A DNA stretch of 56,769 bases, taken from JBBIJO01 sp037445895 (GTDB taxonomy: Bacteria; Bacteroidota; Ignavibacteria; Kapaibacteriales; UBA2268). The notes beneath the pieces are model-generated. The model had not been told where the DNA came from. It made no database searches and was given only the letters and a program-made list of their open reading frames with translations. Position 1 is the first letter of the stretch. The number at the start of each line of letters is the position of its first letter. Made by a program: the position numbers and the translations under genes. Below are positions 17,615 through 27,097 of this stretch, piece by piece. The stretch spans positions 1-56,769 of the forward strand of contig JBBIJO010000015.1 in NCBI GenBank assembly GCA_037445895.1. The letters are read 5' to 3'.

Positions 17615-19246
17615 TTAATCGACAAATAAGTTTGTAAACTCAAATTTATTTACATCGAATAAGCCCCGGTCCCCCAATTTCAACGAGGGGATAACGAGTA
17701 GAGACATAAACGAAAGGGTCATAAAAGGCGAAGTCAACCTCGAACCATCGGCTGTGGCTTTTGCCTCGAGATTAGAATATAACTCTGCGACCTCTTCGGC
17801 TGGAAGACTACTCATCAAACCAGCGATTGGTAACGGAAGGACAAACTCTTCTCTTTCGGTAACAAAAGCCAATCCCCCTTTGCTCCGTATAATTGCATTT
17901 GTTGCTTTTGCAATTAATTCGTCCGAAACACCAATAGCAATAATATTGTGTGAATCGTGTGCAACGCTTGTAGCAATAGCAGAATGCTTCAATCCAAAAT
18001 TCTTAGCAAAACCGACAACGGGGGCAACGTCGGCATATCGGTTTACAACGGCAATTTTCAATACATCATTTGCGATATCGGATATTGTGTTGCCATTTTG
18101 GATTTTTGCATCGCAAACAAATGAATTTGTAATTAATTCGCCATCGATAGCTTCGATAACCTGGATTTTAGAACTTTTTGGCTCGATAGCAAAGTCGGTT
18201 GCCTTCTTTTCTTTTGCCAAAAATTTATTTGGAGTATCGGATGGCATTGGTTCAAATATCGATTTCCCATCCTTCGCAACAAGAAGTCCTTTGACATAGG
18301 TTTCCAAAATTTGAAAATCTTTCAAATTGCTGGCAACTACAAAATCGGCATCGTCGCCAATACGAAGTAATCCAACATCGAGTCCGTAATGGATTACAGG
18401 ATTTAGCGAGACAGCTCGCAGGACATCGAAAAGATTCGCCCCTTTCGAAATACTTCTGGCAACAAGTCGATTTATATGCCCATTCACAAGGTCATTTGGG
18501 TGGAGGTCGTCGGAGCAGAACATAACCATATTGGGATATTTCGCCAACAAGGGAAAAAGCTCGTCAAAATTTTTTGCCGAAGAACCTTCGCGAATAAGGA
18601 TTTTCATCCCCTTCCCGATTTTTTCTTCGGCTTCTTCGAGCTGAAAAGATTCGTGGTCGGTCGAAATACCTGCGGTAATGTATTTATCGAGCATTTCTCC
18701 CCGTAACGCTGGGGCGTGGCCATCGACTGGTTTCCCTAATTTTTTGGCGAAATTGATTTTCTCGACGACGTCAGGTTGGTCATTAATTACACCTGGGAAA
18801 TTCATCATCTCGCTAAGATATTTAATTTCGGGATTATTAAGTAGCAACTCGATGTCATTGGGGAGAAGGTGCGCCCCGGAGGTTTCGAAATCAGTGGCTG
18901 GAACACACGAAGAAGCGCCAAAGAAAAATTTAAAAGGGAATTTTTTGCCGTCGTCGAGCATAAACAAAATACCTTCGATTCCGAGAACATTAGCAATCTC
19001 GTGGGGGTCCGAAACAGTTGCAACAGTTCCGAATCTTACGGCAACTCGCGCAAATTCGGAAGGCGGTAACATTGAACTTTCGATATGAATATGTGAATCG
19101 ATAAATCCGGGTAGGATGTAATTAGCAAAACTTTTCCCTTGTTCGCTCTTAATTTGGGTTATGACCCCATTTTCAAAATAAATTGTTCCGGGGAAAACTC
19201 TTTCCCTAAAAATATCTACTATGTTGCCCGAAACTTGCTTTTTCAT
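17615..19246 (-). CDS. ade: Adenine deaminase
   Basis: This enzyme hydrolyses adenine to hypoxanthine and ammonia in purine salvage in the cytoplasm. The amidohydrolase metal site is clear in LPGFIDSHIHIESSM, followed by ATVSDPHEIANVLG, the GHAPALRG block and the FCSDDLHPNDLVNGH block. The C-terminal adenine-deaminase domain is complete (AIATSVAHDSHNIIAIG, LPLPIAGLMSS). The length of about 543 residues matches the family. I choose ATG at 19246. A GTG at 19258, whose last two bases overlap the stop of the upstream gene, would add four residues and is also possible. It sits inside the minus-strand run after the GWxTD gene. The neighbours do not form a purine pathway. Confidence 0.93.
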   Translation of the reverse strand: MKKQVSGNIVDIFRERVFPGTIYFENGVITQIKSEQGKSFANYILPGFIDSHIHIESSMLPPSEFARVAVRFGTVATVSDPHEIANVLGIEGILFMLDDGKKFPFKFFFGASSCVPATDFETSGAHLLPNDIELLLNNPEIKYLSEMMNFPGVINDQPDVVEKINFAKKLGKPVDGHAPALRGEMLDKYITAGISTDHESFQLEEAEEKIGKGMKILIREGSSAKNFDELFPLLAKYPNMVMFCSDDLHPNDLVNGHINRLVARSISKGANLFDVLRAVSLNPVIHYGLDVGLLRIGDDADFVVASNLKDFQILETYVKGLLVAKDGKSIFEPMPSDTPNKFLAKEKKATDFAIEPKSSKIQVIEAIDGELITNSFVCDAKIQNGNTISDIANDVLKIAVVNRYADVAPVVGFAKNFGLKHSAIATSVAHDSHNIIAIGVSDELIAKATNAIIRSKGGLAFVTEREEFVLPLPIAGLMSSLPAEEVAELYSNLEAKATADGSRLTSPFMTLSFMSLLVIPSLKLGDRGLFDVNKFEFTNLFVD

Positions 19247-19254
19247 ATCGTTGT

Positions 19255-20532
19255 TCACAATTTATATTTATATTTTTCGGAGAATGTTGGGGGCGAATAC
19301 AAACGAAAATCCCGGAAGCCACTATAATCAACAAAAATGAAAGTCCTATTGTTGGAATAAGTCCAAATTTCGTAAGTTCGATTACTATAGGAGTAATCCA
19401 TTTGTTCTTGGATAGTTGCGGGGGCGCCAAGCACAACATAAACCATACCACGATCTGTTAGCCATCCCTCTAAATAAGATTTGTAATTTTGATTTGCATA
19501 CTGTATCCGCTGGTAGTATTCTTCGAAAGCTTCGTTGTAGTCTGTCGAAGGTGTCGGGTCGAGTTTCTTCCAAAAATCTTCGAACCGACGCAGCTTCTCC
19601 TCGGGCGTTGTTGCTTCGTTGATATAATCGATATCGCTTTGGTAGGCAACATACTTTAATTGACGGATTGATTTGTCGAGATCTTGCATAACTATTGTCC
19701 CAACACTTGGCGAAATTACAAAAGTTCGTTCTGCGACCGACAGTATCTCATCGTTTGTAAATATCGAATCATTCGATAGTGGTTTCAAAGCCACAATTCG
19801 AATGCTGTAATTACCAGCCATCCAACCAGTCGGTATCGAAAAAGGAAGGTATATTTGACTAACTGGCTTAATTTCGCGGCGAACCCGACTACTTCTGTAT
19901 ATTTCCTTCGACTTACTATTGAAAACTTCCATTACGAAATCGCTCGTCGAAAGATTTGTGGACATCTGGTAAACTTCAAAAAAAAGGAACACTGCTTTTA
20001 AGTTCCCGAGGTTATCGGAAAGGAACGGAGTGATTTTATATGAACCATTAAAACTTTCGATTTCCGAAACGAACATAATTCCCGACATTGCAAATGGATA
20101 TCGGGAGAAATTTAGTGCATTCGTTGAACGTGTCTTTGAATATGTAATATTAGAATTTTTATCGTAAAGCGAAACTTCGAATGTGTATTTTCCTTCGGGA
20201 AGGTCAAACTTTACATAAGTTTGTTGGTATTTCCCCGAGCGTCCAAGTGTTTCAAGCTGGTCGTTTTCGACTATGCTTTTAGCAATGGTTTGGCTCTTTA
20301 TTCGGTTTTTCGCTGAATCAAGAACCGTAAAAGAAAGTTCATATTCAGCAACATAGTTTATGGATTTCCGGAAAAAAGAAAGAGAACTATATGGAACAAT
20401 GACAAACATATCTATTCGGGAAAGTGTATCGGTGGCGGATTTGAAACAAATTGCATCGAAGAAAAATGGGGAACTTTCGTCGGCAAACACAAAAGCAAAT
20501 GCAAGCAAGAAAACAACGCAAAATTTTTTCAT
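19255..20532 (-). CDS. GWxTD domain-containing secreted protein
   Basis: The start is the ATG of MKKFCVVFLLAFAFVFADES, a signal peptide; an in-frame upstream start would add 22 residues and overlap the M50 gene. The C-terminal third carries the hallmark GWLTDRGMVYVVLGAPA preceded by an acidic helix region (FEDFWKKLDPTPSTDYNEAF) and followed by YEIWTYSNNRTFIFVD. This is the GWxTD domain known from FCB and Acidobacteria genomes, whose function is unknown. The middle is beta-rich. It lies 5 nt after the M50 protease gene and overlaps the possible GTG start of ade. Confidence 0.85.
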   Translation of the reverse strand: MKKFCVVFLLAFAFVFADESSPFFFDAICFKSATDTLSRIDMFVIVPYSSLSFFRKSINYVAEYELSFTVLDSAKNRIKSQTIAKSIVENDQLETLGRSGKYQQTYVKFDLPEGKYTFEVSLYDKNSNITYSKTRSTNALNFSRYPFAMSGIMFVSEIESFNGSYKITPFLSDNLGNLKAVFLFFEVYQMSTNLSTSDFVMEVFNSKSKEIYRSSRVRREIKPVSQIYLPFSIPTGWMAGNYSIRIVALKPLSNDSIFTNDEILSVAERTFVISPSVGTIVMQDLDKSIRQLKYVAYQSDIDYINEATTPEEKLRRFEDFWKKLDPTPSTDYNEAFEEYYQRIQYANQNYKSYLEGWLTDRGMVYVVLGAPATIQEQMDYSYSNRTYEIWTYSNNRTFIFVDYSGFRDFRLYSPPTFSEKYKYKL

Positions 20533-20537
20533 AATAT

Positions 20538-21611
20538 TTATCTTAAATATATCCCATTTAACGAAAACGATAAAAAGAAGATGATTATTGCAATCCACCC
20601 AAGAATTTTACGACCAGTTCCTAACGGTTCAACCTCGGCAATATGTGGGTGTGGTATCTTAATAAATAATCTTGTAAAAATTGCCCAAAAAAGCCATCCT
20701 CCCCAAGCGTCGAAATACCAAGGGACGAAGGAACGAAGTTGTTGTAGGAAAGGCAACAAATTGTTTTGCAACCAAATATAAAACTTGTTAGGCACATCGA
20801 CATCATTGAGCAAAGCCAAAATTGAATTTAAAAGAGAGCCAATCCCTAAAATAATGAGCACCCACCAGAGCACTTTCGCTACTTTTCGTTGCAATCCGCC
20901 GAACATTGCATAAACAATATGCCCACCATCGAGTTGCCCAAAAGGTAATAGGTTCAATGTGGTAACAAACAGACCGAACCAACCAACACAAAGAAACGGA
21001 TAATGGTAAATCTCGTTCATCGGCGGCAGCCATCCATTTGGATTTGCGAACAAAGGCGCAAGCAACGAATATAGCAAAGTATCGCCAAAATGCAAGCCCG
21101 ATTGGGGTATTTTCCCACCAAAATTTAGTAAATACTCGGGATGGACAGAATAAATAAATTCTTTCGGAGGTAGTGTTTGCAATCCAATAATCAAGAAGAC
21201 AAGCGAAGCCACAAACCCAGCAATAGGACCAGCGACGCCGATATCGAAGAGTGCCCTTCTATTTGGTATCGGCGAACGCGTTACTATTACAGCACCAAAA
21301 GTGCCAAAAAGCATAATTTCGGGGAAAGGAACCGGAATAAAGTAGGGAAGCGAAGCATCTACTCGGTGAATTTTCGAAGCAAAGTAGTGGCCAAACTCGT
21401 GGACACTCAAAAAAGTAAGTATTAAAACGGCATAAGTTAACCCTATATGCCAGTTGTTTACCTCCAAATAGTTTTTCATTGCCCATTGGGTCCCGGCAAT
21501 CATACAAGTGATAAAAGTCAAAACAAAAAGCAAAAGATGAACCCAAAGGGGCGACTTTTTTCGCAAAAAGCGAGGCCGACGATATTCGTAATATTCTTGT
21601 GGATATGCCAT
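20538..21611 (-). CDS. Site-2-protease-type membrane metalloprotease (M50)
   Basis: The 357-residue integral membrane protein carries the zinc motif HEFGHYFASK in a transmembrane helix and the second ligand region GQLDGGHIVYAMFG. These are the two signatures of M50 intramembrane proteases, which cleave transmembrane substrates such as anti-sigma factors or signal-peptide remnants. The PDZ insert of RseP is absent; this resembles the short archaeal/bacterial S2P group. The hydrophobic segments number about six to eight. It is encoded directly after a small membrane protein (1-nt gap) and 5 nt before the GWxTD gene, so all are probably on one mRNA. The substrate is unknown. Confidence 0.88.
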   Translation of the reverse strand: MAYPQEYYEYRRPRFLRKKSPLWVHLLLFVLTFITCMIAGTQWAMKNYLEVNNWHIGLTYAVLILTFLSVHEFGHYFASKIHRVDASLPYFIPVPFPEIMLFGTFGAVIVTRSPIPNRRALFDIGVAGPIAGFVASLVFLIIGLQTLPPKEFIYSVHPEYLLNFGGKIPQSGLHFGDTLLYSLLAPLFANPNGWLPPMNEIYHYPFLCVGWFGLFVTTLNLLPFGQLDGGHIVYAMFGGLQRKVAKVLWWVLIILGIGSLLNSILALLNDVDVPNKFYIWLQNNLLPFLQQLRSFVPWYFDAWGGWLFWAIFTRLFIKIPHPHIAEVEPLGTGRKILGWIAIIIFFLSFSLNGIYLR

Positions 21612-21612
21612 A

Positions 21613-22053
21613 TTAAAATTTATGTTTAAGATACTCCATAACTATTCGAAAATCCCCATCGGTGTATTCGTAAATTACAGCAAAACCTAAAAATAACAAA
21701 GTCAATAAAATAACAACAATATACATAAATAAAGAAAAATGAAAATCTTCGATTTCTGCAAAAAATGTTCTAAACCTACCCTTTTTAAATAAATAGTAGA
21801 GCAAAGAAAACGAAATACAAAAGAAAATAGAAAACGACAAAAGCTTGATGTCTATTGAATACCTTTTTTCTATTCGCAAAAGAAACAAAAATGAACTAAT
21901 CCAGATTGTATAGAAAAGACTTGTTAAGTAACTTGTTATAATTGCTAGCTCTTCTATGGTATTTGCAATTCGAACTTTCTTGGCAAAAAGAAAATTACTT
22001 TTTAAGCAAGATTTAATGGTTATACGGTCCAAAACTTTAACAAAAAACATCAT
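21613..22053 (-). CDS. Small membrane protein of unknown function
   Basis: The 146-residue protein has three or four hydrophobic segments (around AIITSYLTSLFYTIWISSFL, LLSFSIFFCISFSLLYYLF and LFMYIVVILLTLLFLGFAVI). It has a basic N terminus and no motif I recognise. It is packed between lysS (its start is 1 nt after the lysS stop) and the M50 protease (1-nt gap). This supports a real gene, and possibly a partner or substrate of the protease, which is inference only. Codon use is more AT-rich than in its neighbours. Confidence 0.6.
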   Translation of the reverse strand: MMFFVKVLDRITIKSCLKSNFLFAKKVRIANTIEELAIITSYLTSLFYTIWISSFLFLLRIEKRYSIDIKLLSFSIFFCISFSLLYYLFKKGRFRTFFAEIEDFHFSLFMYIVVILLTLLFLGFAVIYEYTDGDFRIVMEYLKHKF

Positions 22054-22054
22054 A

Positions 22055-23572
22055 CTATCTCAACTCGGGTCGCATTTGTGGAAAGAGAATGACATCTCGA
22101 ATTGATTTCTGGTTCGTCAAAAGCATAACCAACCTATCGATTCCAATACCCAAACCACCTGTTGGCGGCATCCCAACTTCGAGAGCATAAAGGAAATCTT
22201 CGTCTAATACCATTGCTTCTTCGTCGCCTTTTGCACGTAGCAATGCTTGTTCTTCGAAACGTTTCCGCTGGTCGCGTGGGTCGTTGAGTTCAGAAAACGC
22301 ATTCGCAATTTCGAAGCCATTGATGAAAAGTTCAAAACGTTCAACAACCCCATCTTCATTGCGATGTTTTTTCGCCAAAGGAGAAATTTCGGTTGGATAA
22401 TCGACTACAAAGGTCGGCTGTATCAAATTGGGTTGAACAACTTCACTAAAAATTTCATCCAAAATTTTCATTCTGTCCGCAGCCACATTTACTTCCAACT
22501 CAAACTTTTTAGCAACTTCCAACAATTCCTGTTCCGATAGTTCCCGTAAATTTCGTCCAGTATATTCTTCGAACAAATCGAACATTTTAGCTCGCCGAAA
22601 AGGTCGCGAAAAGTTAATCTTTCTATCGCCATACGTTATTTCTTCTTTCCCATAAAGCTTAATTACCAACGTATGCAAAAGCTCTTCGACTAAATCCATT
22701 ATCCAAAAGTAATCTTTGTATGCAACGTAGATTTCGAGTGCGGAAAATTCAGGATTGTGCATTCGGTCCATTCCTTCGTTACGAAAATTTTTGCTAATTT
22801 CATATACCCCTTCGAAACCACCAACAATAAGACGTTTCAGATATAACTCGTCGGCTATTCGAAGGTATAAATCAACATCGAGCGCATTATGATGAGTAAC
22901 AAAAGGACGAGCCGTTGCGCCCCCATAAATTGGCTGTAAAATTGGGGTTTCAACTTCCAACCATCCGCGGGAATCAAAGAATTCCCGCATAGCAGAAATT
23001 ATTTTAGCTCGTTTCCGAAAAACATCTCGAACCTCTGGATTAACGATTAAATCGAGATAACGACGCCGATAGCGTTGTTCTTTGTCGGAAAAAGCATCGT
23101 GGACTATTTTGCGCCCCGACTCATCTTCTTCGACCTTCGGCACTGGGATTGGCTTCAAAGACTTGCAAAGTATTTTATATTCCTTCACATGAATAGTGAT
23201 TTCTCCCATCTTGGTTCGGAACGCAAACCCTTGCACTCCAACAATATCCCCAATATCGAGATACTTCAATAAATCATAGGCTTCGTTGAGGTCGTTCTTT
23301 CGGAAGTAAACCTGGATTTTCCCGCTCTCGTCTTGAATGTCGCAAAAAGTTGCTTTGCCCATCCGGCGAAAACTCATAATACGCCCCGCAATAGATACAT
23401 CGGAAAGCGAGGAGGCTTCGTCGTCCGAAAAAATTTCGAGGATACTTTGTGCAGAATGCGTTTTGTCAAATGAATACGGATAAGGGTCTATTCCTTTTTG
23501 TTCGAGTAGAACAAGCTCTTCGCGCCGTCGCACCTCCTGCTCGGTTAACTCATTTAAACTTGTGTCTTCCAT
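22055..23572 (-). CDS. lysS: Lysyl-tRNA synthetase, class II
   Basis: This is the cytoplasmic enzyme that charges tRNA-Lys. The N-terminal OB-fold anticodon-binding domain (about 55-165, e.g. VSIAGRIMSFRRMGKATF) is followed by the class II core. The core has motif 2 (FRNEGMDRMHNPEFSALEIY) and motif 3 (GGLGIGIDRLVMLLTN, then VILFPQMRPE). The length of about 505 residues fits LysS. I choose the ATG opening MEDTSLNELTEQE; an upstream TTG would add only three residues. It heads the minus-strand run that continues to the M14 carboxypeptidase, and about 230 bp separate it from the divergent lipoprotein gene at 23801. Confidence 0.97.
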   Translation of the reverse strand: MEDTSLNELTEQEVRRREELVLLEQKGIDPYPYSFDKTHSAQSILEIFSDDEASSLSDVSIAGRIMSFRRMGKATFCDIQDESGKIQVYFRKNDLNEAYDLLKYLDIGDIVGVQGFAFRTKMGEITIHVKEYKILCKSLKPIPVPKVEEDESGRKIVHDAFSDKEQRYRRRYLDLIVNPEVRDVFRKRAKIISAMREFFDSRGWLEVETPILQPIYGGATARPFVTHHNALDVDLYLRIADELYLKRLIVGGFEGVYEISKNFRNEGMDRMHNPEFSALEIYVAYKDYFWIMDLVEELLHTLVIKLYGKEEITYGDRKINFSRPFRRAKMFDLFEEYTGRNLRELSEQELLEVAKKFELEVNVAADRMKILDEIFSEVVQPNLIQPTFVVDYPTEISPLAKKHRNEDGVVERFELFINGFEIANAFSELNDPRDQRKRFEEQALLRAKGDEEAMVLDEDFLYALEVGMPPTGGLGIGIDRLVMLLTNQKSIRDVILFPQMRPELR

Positions 23573-23800
23573 ACTTATCAAAAACTTGAAAAAATAAAAA
23601 ACAAAATTACAAAAAACGAAAGAGTTAGTTGGAAAAACTCCAACGGAATCCCCCTCGGAACTTACTAAGCGAAGTCCAATAAAAATTTAACAACAGATAG
23701 AATACATTTTTACAAAAACTCTTGTAGCATTTAGAAGGTTTAATTTATTTAGTTATGCTACTTTATGTTTTGAGTTGTTTTTTAATATTAGGGAGGTTCT

Positions 23801-24214
23801 ATGCAAAAGTTATTACGAGCGGTAAAACCATTTGTTATGGGTTTTAGTTTAGCCTTTATTATTTTCAATCTTACTATGTGTCCCGACAAAGCAACGGGAC
23901 CAAGCGACACGAACAACACAGGCAACGAAACAGCAGAACTAAAATCTTTTGTATCGAAAGCAGAAAATGTCTTCCTCGAAGGTAATCGCGATAGCGTTCT
24001 TGCCATAACCTACGAAAACTATGCTGAACTTTTGAAAGATGATTTACCAAATGACCCTGAAAAAATCAAAAAGTTCGGCGAAGCATTGCAAAAAAGGAAA
24101 CTTGTTTACGCAGGACCTATGTATGCCGAATACGAAGTAACTATCAACGGCGAAACCTATACAGTAGCCTTCGGGCAAAGCGGCGATGGCGTTTGGAAAA
24201 TAGTTAGGTTTTAG
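23801..24214 (+). CDS. Small lipoprotein, unknown function
   Basis: The 137-residue protein has a signal peptide ending in lipobox LTMC (SLAFIIFNLTMCPDKATGPS), so it is probably lipid-anchored after a Pro/Gly/Asn-rich tether. The rest looks like a small alpha+beta domain (SFVSKAENVFLEGNRDSVLA ... YAEYEVTINGETYTVAFGQS, ending GDGVWKIVRF). That ending, with a gain-of-function-like WKI strand, recalls NTF2/SnoaL-like or DUF4878-type folds, but the match is weak. GGGAGG before the ATG is a good ribosome site. The next gene starts 11 nt downstream, so the two are probably cotranscribed. Confidence 0.7.
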   Translation: MQKLLRAVKPFVMGFSLAFIIFNLTMCPDKATGPSDTNNTGNETAELKSFVSKAENVFLEGNRDSVLAITYENYAELLKDDLPNDPEKIKKFGEALQKRKLVYAGPMYAEYEVTINGETYTVAFGQSGDGVWKIVRF

Positions 24215-24225
24215 GGGGAATCGAT

Positions 24226-26172
24226 ATGAAAGCAAAAAATTATATAGCAGGACTTTTGGGCTTTATTGCCTATTGTTGTTTGCATTTCTTATTAGTTAGC
24301 TACGACAATGTGAACTCTCATCCAACCTTTAATAGGGTTTTCGTCGATTGGCTCGAAGGAATGGTTGCCAAGGAAAGCTCCGAAAAGGACGAAATTCGTT
24401 TCTTGCTTTCCAAAGATTACAACAAAGTTTCTGGACTCGGCATAACAAATCCAGGTTTTTTCGAAGCAACCACGGGAGAATCACAGCTATACTTAACGCC
24501 GAAAGAATGGATTGCCCACGGTGGCTTTTCTGCCGACGAGCCCGAAGTTCCAGCGGCTGTTCGTCACTTCTATGACCCTTTGGGACTTAAAAATGGCAAA
24601 AAATATCTAACTAATCGTGGAACATATTGGGAAGGGTTTTATCCAAATCCCGGAATCGACGCAATTGAATGGGCGTTGGGCGATACCCCCCAAGGTTCCG
24701 GCAACAAATGGAGCGCCGCAAAAGGTAAAGAATATATGATTCAAGCGATGTCCGAAAAAGACCCAACGAAAAAACGAGAACTTTTAGCCAAAGCGTGGCG
24801 TTGCCTTGGCGAGGTTCTCCATAATACTGCCGATATGGCTTGCCCGCCACACGTCCGCAACGATAGTCACGCAGCTCCTTTGGGATTGACCTGGGGTTGG
24901 GCATTGGGAAGCCCCGACCCATACGAAGAATTATTCAACCCCGCTTGGATTACTCTATATGCAAATACCGAACCAGACCCAAATTTAAAAGAAAATATAT
25001 TGGATGCAGAAACAATACGCGAAGTCCACGAAAAATTGGCAGCGTTTACAAATGCAAACTTCTTCTCGGGCGAGACCATCTCCGGAATGGGATACAAGGA
25101 CATCAAGCCAGCCAATGGCGAAAAAGCCTATTCATCTCCAAAGTTAGACGATTTGGAATATATCGAGGAAGAGTTCACTTTCTACAAAACATTTCCAAGC
25201 GGCAGAAGAATCAAAATGTGCAAGGACAAAGGATACTTTAACAACTTATTTAGGAACCGAGGCTACCCATATATCGACCGAGAATGCGTGCAATCGCAAG
25301 CCTCGGAATTGATTCCAAATTTTATGTGGGCGGCGGCTAAAGTTTTCGGACTATTTTTGCCTCCAATGTATGTTTATATCGAAAATATCGATAACGAAGG
25401 GAATCTCAACGGCATAGTTTCTTCGCGGGAAACAGAAGAATACCCCGACGAGATTACCTACAACGGTGAGGTTATCATTCTGGTCGATACAAAAACTTAT
25501 AAAACCAATTGCGAAAATGGCAAGTTCGAAATTTCGCTCCCGGCTACCGAGGTTCAGTCGGCTAAAAAAATCCAAGCCTATATCGATATATGGGGGGTTA
25601 TGTTCTTGTCCCCGATTTTCAAAAATTCGGACTATTCGAATTTGAAACAATTCTTTCTAAATTTCCGAGCAAACCTGATTGATGAAAAAGGGGAAAGTAG
25701 CCTCGAAAGTTTCGAATTTCAGTCCACTTCGGATGTCAATTGGAACGGCAATAGATTCAGTCATAACGAAAAAAAAGATTTTGGAACCGCTTATTACAAC
25801 AAAAAGCTCGATGTAGTTATGAACTTGTTTGAACAACAAAATTATGTTGAATCCATAGTTTATAAGGAAACAACAATTTATCGCGATAGCTCGCAAGGGT
25901 TCGATTTGTCCGACACCTATGAATTAACATTAGAGCTTCTTGATAAGAACAAAATTATGTGGTATAGCGATATGTTTAAATGGATTCATTTGTCTGCCGA
26001 TGATTTTAAAAAAGTTCTAAAAAAAATCCTTTACGTCGAGACAATTAAGGACCCAGAATACGATGACAAGGGAAAAATAATCGGCGTCGAGACTACTATT
26101 CGTCGATATACCGCTGTGGACTTCGAGAATACTTCCGATTTTACTTTTGTTCTTTTGCTGACTCCAAAATAA
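24226..26172 (+). CDS. Secreted zinc-dependent phospholipase C-like protein
   Basis: The 648-residue protein starts with a hydrophobic N-terminal segment (AGLLGFIAYCCLHFLLVSY). Residues about 85-240 resemble the all-helical zinc phospholipase C/S1-P1 nuclease fold. The phrases are WIAHGGFSADEPEVPAAVRH with FYDPLG, and LGEVLHNTADMACPPHVRND followed by SHA, which supply the expected His-x3-Asp and His ligands. The remaining 400 residues include a carboxypeptidase-regulatory-like beta domain (about 385-470, NIDNEGNLNGIVSSRETEE) and an unassigned C terminus. No T9SS domain is seen. It is probably periplasmic or secreted through another route. The substrate is unknown. It pairs with the lipoprotein gene 11 nt upstream. 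Confidence 0.6.
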   Translation: MKAKNYIAGLLGFIAYCCLHFLLVSYDNVNSHPTFNRVFVDWLEGMVAKESSEKDEIRFLLSKDYNKVSGLGITNPGFFEATTGESQLYLTPKEWIAHGGFSADEPEVPAAVRHFYDPLGLKNGKKYLTNRGTYWEGFYPNPGIDAIEWALGDTPQGSGNKWSAAKGKEYMIQAMSEKDPTKKRELLAKAWRCLGEVLHNTADMACPPHVRNDSHAAPLGLTWGWALGSPDPYEELFNPAWITLYANTEPDPNLKENILDAETIREVHEKLAAFTNANFFSGETISGMGYKDIKPANGEKAYSSPKLDDLEYIEEEFTFYKTFPSGRRIKMCKDKGYFNNLFRNRGYPYIDRECVQSQASELIPNFMWAAAKVFGLFLPPMYVYIENIDNEGNLNGIVSSRETEEYPDEITYNGEVIILVDTKTYKTNCENGKFEISLPATEVQSAKKIQAYIDIWGVMFLSPIFKNSDYSNLKQFFLNFRANLIDEKGESSLESFEFQSTSDVNWNGNRFSHNEKKDFGTAYYNKKLDVVMNLFEQQNYVESIVYKETTIYRDSSQGFDLSDTYELTLELLDKNKIMWYSDMFKWIHLSADDFKKVLKKILYVETIKDPEYDDKGKIIGVETTIRRYTAVDFENTSDFTFVLLLTPK

Positions 26173-26215
26173 TTGGGGACACAAAGTTACCGAGAGCAAA
26201 TCCGAAGCAAAAAAT

Positions 26216-26254
26216 AATAAAAAAACCACGCCGGAAAACCCAGCGTAGTTTTTT
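26216..26254 (-). terminator. Rho-independent terminator of the outer-membrane barrel gene
   Basis: On the minus strand, AAAACTACGCTGG and CCGGCGTGGTTTT form a 13-bp stem with two G.U pairs and then TTTTTATT. On the plus strand the same two pairs become C.A mismatches, so the hairpin is better suited to the minus-strand gene, although a T run also flanks it on the plus strand. It lies between convergent genes ending at 26172 and 26267. Confidence 0.7.
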
Positions 26255-26266
26255 ATTCTCCCCAAA

Positions 26267-26824
26267 TTATGGTATTATGTAATGGATACCGCCAAGGAAA
26301 TTCAAAAATGTAGTATTGCTACCCGAAGTAAATATAATCACATATTTCACATTCACCCGAAATTCAAGATTGGGAGAAATTCTAAAAGCGGCTCCAACAA
26401 GTGGCGTAAAGCCGAACTTGGTTTCGCTATCGGAAATACTAGTGCCTAGATATTTAACCGATACTGAGTTAAAGAAGAGAAAAGTTTCTGCGCCAATATA
26501 AGGATGCCATCCACTTGCATCGAAGCGATACTGGATTCCGGCGTTAAACGGAATTGTCGAAAAAGTAACCTCGTAGCCAGGGCTCGATTCCTTTGCCCCA
26601 AATGTCCAGTAGCCGAGTGTTCCAGTAACTGCGAGATTGGGTTGGAAAAAGTATGTAAACACACCGTTCAACCCAAAGCCCATTTTTGCACCATCACCGA
26701 AATCGCCTGTTGGAAAGCCGAGACCTGCGTCGCCGCCAATCATCATCGCTGGACCGCGAGAGTATGTTGGAGTTGCGCAAAGCAATGCAAACGCAATTGC
26801 AATAAAGGCCAATAATTTGGTCAT
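26267..26824 (-). CDS. Outer-membrane beta-barrel protein (OmpX/porin-family-like)
   Basis: The 185-residue protein has a signal peptide (MTKLLAFIAIAFALLCATP) and then about eight amphipathic strands. Typical phrases are GGDAGLGFPTGDFGDGAKMG, NAGIQYRF and WHPYIGAETF, the common pattern of small Bacteroidota outer-membrane barrel proteins. No enzymatic motif is seen. An AGGAGGG ribosome site precedes the ATG. It has its own terminator at 26216-26254 and stands 270 bp downstream of the T9SS gene on the same strand. Confidence 0.8.
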   Translation of the reverse strand: MTKLLAFIAIAFALLCATPTYSRGPAMMIGGDAGLGFPTGDFGDGAKMGFGLNGVFTYFFQPNLAVTGTLGYWTFGAKESSPGYEVTFSTIPFNAGIQYRFDASGWHPYIGAETFLFFNSVSVKYLGTSISDSETKFGFTPLVGAAFRISPNLEFRVNVKYVIIFTSGSNTTFLNFLGGIHYIIP

Positions 26825-27097
26825 AAAACCCTCCTTATGTTTGTGAAAAAATTTAAATTGCTAAAACATAGCAATTTTGAAAAAATTAATTTAATAAAAT
26901 AATTGTATTTGAAAGAAAAAAATCTGAAAAAACACAAGAAACCCCAAGCCTGTCGTTTAAAATTATTGTCCGAAATTTGTTTTTCTCGTTATTTTGAATA
27001 GAGCGAAAAATCCATAAAGACAACCACAGACTTTTCGGTTGCTTTACCTTCGCAAAAAGGCGAAAATCTGTATGGACAGTGCTTCTATGTTCCATCC

